Of a stretch of 64,000 bases of DNA, positions 61,990-64,000 are shown piece by piece. The DNA is taken from positions 1 to 64,000 of the forward strand of contig NCEF01000001.1 in assembly GCA_002280565.1 (NCBI GenBank), read 5' to 3'. The position numbers and the translations under genes are program-made. The stretch comes from Sphingomonas sp. 32-66-10. GTDB lineage: Bacteria > Pseudomonadota > Alphaproteobacteria > Sphingomonadales > Sphingomonadaceae. The notes beneath the pieces are model-generated. The model did no database searches, was not told the DNA's origin, and saw only the letters and a program-made list of their open reading frames with translations. How positions within the stretch are numbered: position 1 is the first letter of the stretch; each line of letters opens with the position of its first letter.

Positions 61990-62276
61990 CTCAGCGGTTC
62001 GACCAGCAGGTTCGCCCATTCGGGATGCTTGCGGACATAGGCGGCGACGAACGGGCATTGCGGCACGACCCGCAGGCCCCGTGCCCGCGCTTCGGACAGG
62101 CCGTGGCGGATCAACCGGCTGGCGATGCCCCGCCCCTCCAGCGCGGGCGGGACGATGGTGTGGGTGAAGGTGATGACGTCGCCATCGATACCATACTCGG
62201 CGCGGGCCAGATGGCCGTCCAAGGTCAGTTCGAACTGGTGCCGCTCCACATTGTCGCGAATCGCGTCAGATTCCAT
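61986..62276 (-). CDS. GNAT-family acetyltransferase (YjdJ type)
   Basis: A 96-residue minimal GNAT protein: ELTLDGHLARAEYGIDGDVI, TIVPPALEGRGIASRLIRHG with the acetyl-CoA loop, and QCPFVAAYVRKHPEW. This is the GCN5-like YjdJ/NATD1 group with the terminal C-P-F..Y....PE motif. Substrate unknown. It is convergent with hisZ and overlaps its stop by four bases. Confidence 0.9.
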   Translation of the reverse strand: MESDAIRDNVERHQFELTLDGHLARAEYGIDGDVITFTHTIVPPALEGRGIASRLIRHGLSEARARGLRVVPQCPFVAAYVRKHPEWANLLVEPLS

Positions 62277-62344
62277 CACCCGCCTCCCGATTGCCGTGCA
62301 TCCAGGCGAATGGTAGCGATCCGGCAGTGGAGGACAATCGCCCG

Positions 62345-63232
62345 ATGTTACGCCTGTTCAATCTGCTAGCGGCGGCTTTGATGCTTGGCGCTGCCGCAGA
62401 TCCCGGAAAGCCGGTCAGCGACGGCCAGAAGATCGAATGGACGATGGGCGAAGGCCGCAAGGTCTATCGCTTCGGTGACCTCACTGCCGTGTTCGATCGC
62501 GTCCAATGCGCACCGCTGGGCGAAGAGTGCGAAGACGGCGATGTCGACCCGGTGCTGACGATCACGCGCGCCGACGGCGCGAGCGTCCGGCTCGAAGGGT
62601 CGGCGATGCAGAACATCCTGATGCTCGGCCGCTTGTCGAAGGACGGCCCGGCGATCGCGTTCTTTCAGGACTATACCGGCGGCATGCATTGCTGTCAGCG
62701 GATGCGGGTCGTTACACCCGCAGGCGACAGCCTGAAGGTCGCCGAGCTGGGCGGCTATGACGGGGCCGAAATCGGCTGGCCCAAGGATGTGGACGGCGAC
62801 GGAATTCTCGACTTCGTGCTGAGCGACGACCGGTTTCTCTATGCGTTCGAGAGCTATGCCGCGAGTGTGGCGCCGCCCAAGGTGCTGAATGTCATTGACG
62901 GCGCGGTGCGCGATGTGTCGGCCGAACCGCGCTTTTCCAGGATCTTCGAGAAGGCGGCCGCCAGCGCACGCAAGGCATGCGTCGGTGAGGCGTATCCCAA
63001 CGGCGCGTGCGCCGCCTGGGCCGCCGCCGCCGCGCGGCTTGGCACGCTCGACGCGGTGTGGCCGGTGGTCCTCGCCGAATATCGCAAGGATCCCGCGATC
63101 TGGCCCGACCGGTGCAAGGTTGAGCGCAACGAAGACGGCGAATGTCCCGAGGGGCAGCTGGTCGAATATCCCGATTACCCGAGCGGATTGCGCGCATTTC
63201 TGGTGGAGACTGGCTATATCCCCGCCGCATGA
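62345..63232 (+). CDS. exported protein of unknown function
   Basis: A 295-residue protein with a signal peptide (MLRLFNLLAAALMLGAAAD). A Cys pair in GGMHCCQRM, a calcium-loop-like DVDGDGILDF and several further Cys (KACVGEAYPNGACAAW, DRCKVE) suggest a folded periplasmic domain with disulfides. I do not recognise a family. Its stop overlaps the recQ ATG (ATGA). Confidence 0.75.
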   Translation: MLRLFNLLAAALMLGAAADPGKPVSDGQKIEWTMGEGRKVYRFGDLTAVFDRVQCAPLGEECEDGDVDPVLTITRADGASVRLEGSAMQNILMLGRLSKDGPAIAFFQDYTGGMHCCQRMRVVTPAGDSLKVAELGGYDGAEIGWPKDVDGDGILDFVLSDDRFLYAFESYAASVAPPKVLNVIDGAVRDVSAEPRFSRIFEKAAASARKACVGEAYPNGACAAWAAAAARLGTLDAVWPVVLAEYRKDPAIWPDRCKVERNEDGECPEGQLVEYPDYPSGLRAFLVETGYIPAA

Positions 63233-64000
63233 GTGACCCGCGCCTACTGAATCCCCAAGACGTACTACACACGCTTTTCGGCTTTCCAGACTTTCGCGGC
63301 GTCCAGCGGCAGGTGGTCGATCGCGTGCTCGCGGGGCAGCGCACGCTGGCGGTGATGCCGACCGGTGCGGGCAAGTCGCTGACCTATCAGCTGCCCGCCA
63401 CGATGCTCGACGGCACTTGCGTCGTCATCTCGCCGCTGATCGCGCTGATGCACGACCAGCTGCGTGCCGCCGAGGCGGTCGGAATCCGCGCCGCCACGCT
63501 GACCAGCGTCGACGAGAACCGCGCCGAGACGATCGAACGGTTCCGCGACGGCGCGCTCGACCTGCTCTATGTCGCGCCCGAGCGGGCCTCGAACAGCAGC
63601 TTCCGCGACCTGCTGCGCTCCGCCCCGCTCGCCCTGTTCGCGATCGACGAGGCGCATTGCGTGAGCGAATGGGGTCACGACTTCCGCCCCGATTACCGCC
63701 TGCTGCGCCCGTTGATGGACGCATTCCCCGACGTCCCGCGGCTCGCATTGACCGCGACGGCCGATGCACACACCCGCGCCGATATCCTGAATCAGCTGGG
63801 CATCGCCGAGGACGGTTTGATTGTCGCCGGGTTCGACCGGCCCAATATCCGCTACCAGATCGCGCCGCGCGACAATGTGCCGCGCCAGGTCGCCGACTTC
63901 ATCGCCACCCAGTCCGGCCCCGGCATCGTCTATGCCCAGACACGCAAGGGCGTCGAGCAACTGGCGGAAAAGCTCGCCGCGACCGGGCGCCCGGTCCTGC
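63229..64000 (+). CDS. recQ: ATP-dependent DNA helicase RecQ, 5' part
   Basis: The window ends inside this gene, giving 257 residues. FRGVQRQVVDRVLAG and VMPTGAGKSLTYQLPA (motif I), SPLIALMHDQ (Ia), YVAPERAS, AIDEAHCVSEWGHDFRPDY (motif II and the RecQ aromatic loop) and LALTATAD (III) are clear. A second RecA domain begins. RecQ unwinds DNA in RecF-type repair. It is coupled to the exported protein. Confidence 0.95.
   Translation, partial: MSDPRLLNPQDVLHTLFGFPDFRGVQRQVVDRVLAGQRTLAVMPTGAGKSLTYQLPATMLDGTCVVISPLIALMHDQLRAAEAVGIRAATLTSVDENRAETIERFRDGALDLLYVAPERASNSSFRDLLRSAPLALFAIDEAHCVSEWGHDFRPDYRLLRPLMDAFPDVPRLALTATADAHTRADILNQLGIAEDGLIVAGFDRPNIRYQIAPRDNVPRQVADFIATQSGPGIVYAQTRKGVEQLAEKLAATGRPVL

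Overview
The window is a high-GC chromosomal segment from an alphaproteobacterium, most likely a sphingomonad (Sphingomonas or a close relative). The signs are an EipA/DUF1134 protein, HisZ, a CrtI carotenoid desaturase beside a microbial rhodopsin with Blh, a LOV-HTH regulator of the EL222 type, and sphingomonad-like REP inverted repeats of the form GTCACCCCGG...CCGGGGTCCAC. The assignment rests on gene content, not on a marker gene.

Layout. 0-9.5 kb holds a 5'-truncated M28 peptidase, then ordinary metabolic and envelope genes: a sugar-nucleotide epimerase-like protein, an EamA exporter, threonine aldolase, an SDR, a DUF421 pair, two tiny hydrophobic proteins under a candidate sigma-54 promoter, a GGDEF protein, a periplasmic peroxiredoxin and PldA. 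9.5-29.6 kb is one large, almost entirely minus-strand surface locus. It carries the ABC-dependent capsule machinery: Kdo supply by KdsA, KdsB and KpsF; linker synthesis by KpsS and a half-size KpsC; export by KpsE, KpsM, KpsT and an outer-membrane lipoprotein; plus three GT4 glycosyltransferases and an FkbM methyltransferase. A type I secretion pair (ABC ATPase and HlyD protein) and a 991-residue serralysin-like RTX metalloprotease sit inside this locus.

29.7-34.6 kb is the accessory island and the most interesting part. A relic of an IS6-family transposase is followed by a 53-residue lasso-peptide precursor too short for ordinary gene calling, a PqqD-like recognition protein (B1), a divergent asparagine-synthetase-type lasso cyclase (C), an HPr-kinase-like protein of the kind that phosphorylates the C-terminal Ser of paeninodin-type lasso peptides, and a translationally coupled sulfotransferase. 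No leader peptidase (B2), exporter or isopeptidase is visible, and the IS relic lies where the precursor operon would continue.

34.7-42.7 kb has a fasciclin protein and a renalase-like flavoprotein, then a light module on the minus strand: LOV-HTH regulator, proton-pump rhodopsin of the xanthorhodopsin type (it has the small Gly that can open a carotenoid-antenna site), Blh retinal-forming dioxygenase and CrtI. Upstream on the same strand are an AarF/UbiB-like kinase, a DUF427 protein and a frameshifted DUF393 gene, ending at a tRNA-Ser(GCU).

42.9-64 kb is core genome: eipA, hisN, rpmI-rplT, a LysE exporter, pheS-pheT, an SDR, EcsC, an alpha/beta hydrolase, prfC, pheA, a membrane-anchored cytochrome c, a LOG protein, an extensin-like lipoprotein, serC-serA, hisZ, a GNAT protein, an exported protein and the 5' part of recQ. 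REP-like inverted repeats sit before the SDR, between serC and serA, and before hisZ. A perfect 32-bp inverted repeat separates the convergent prfC and pheA.
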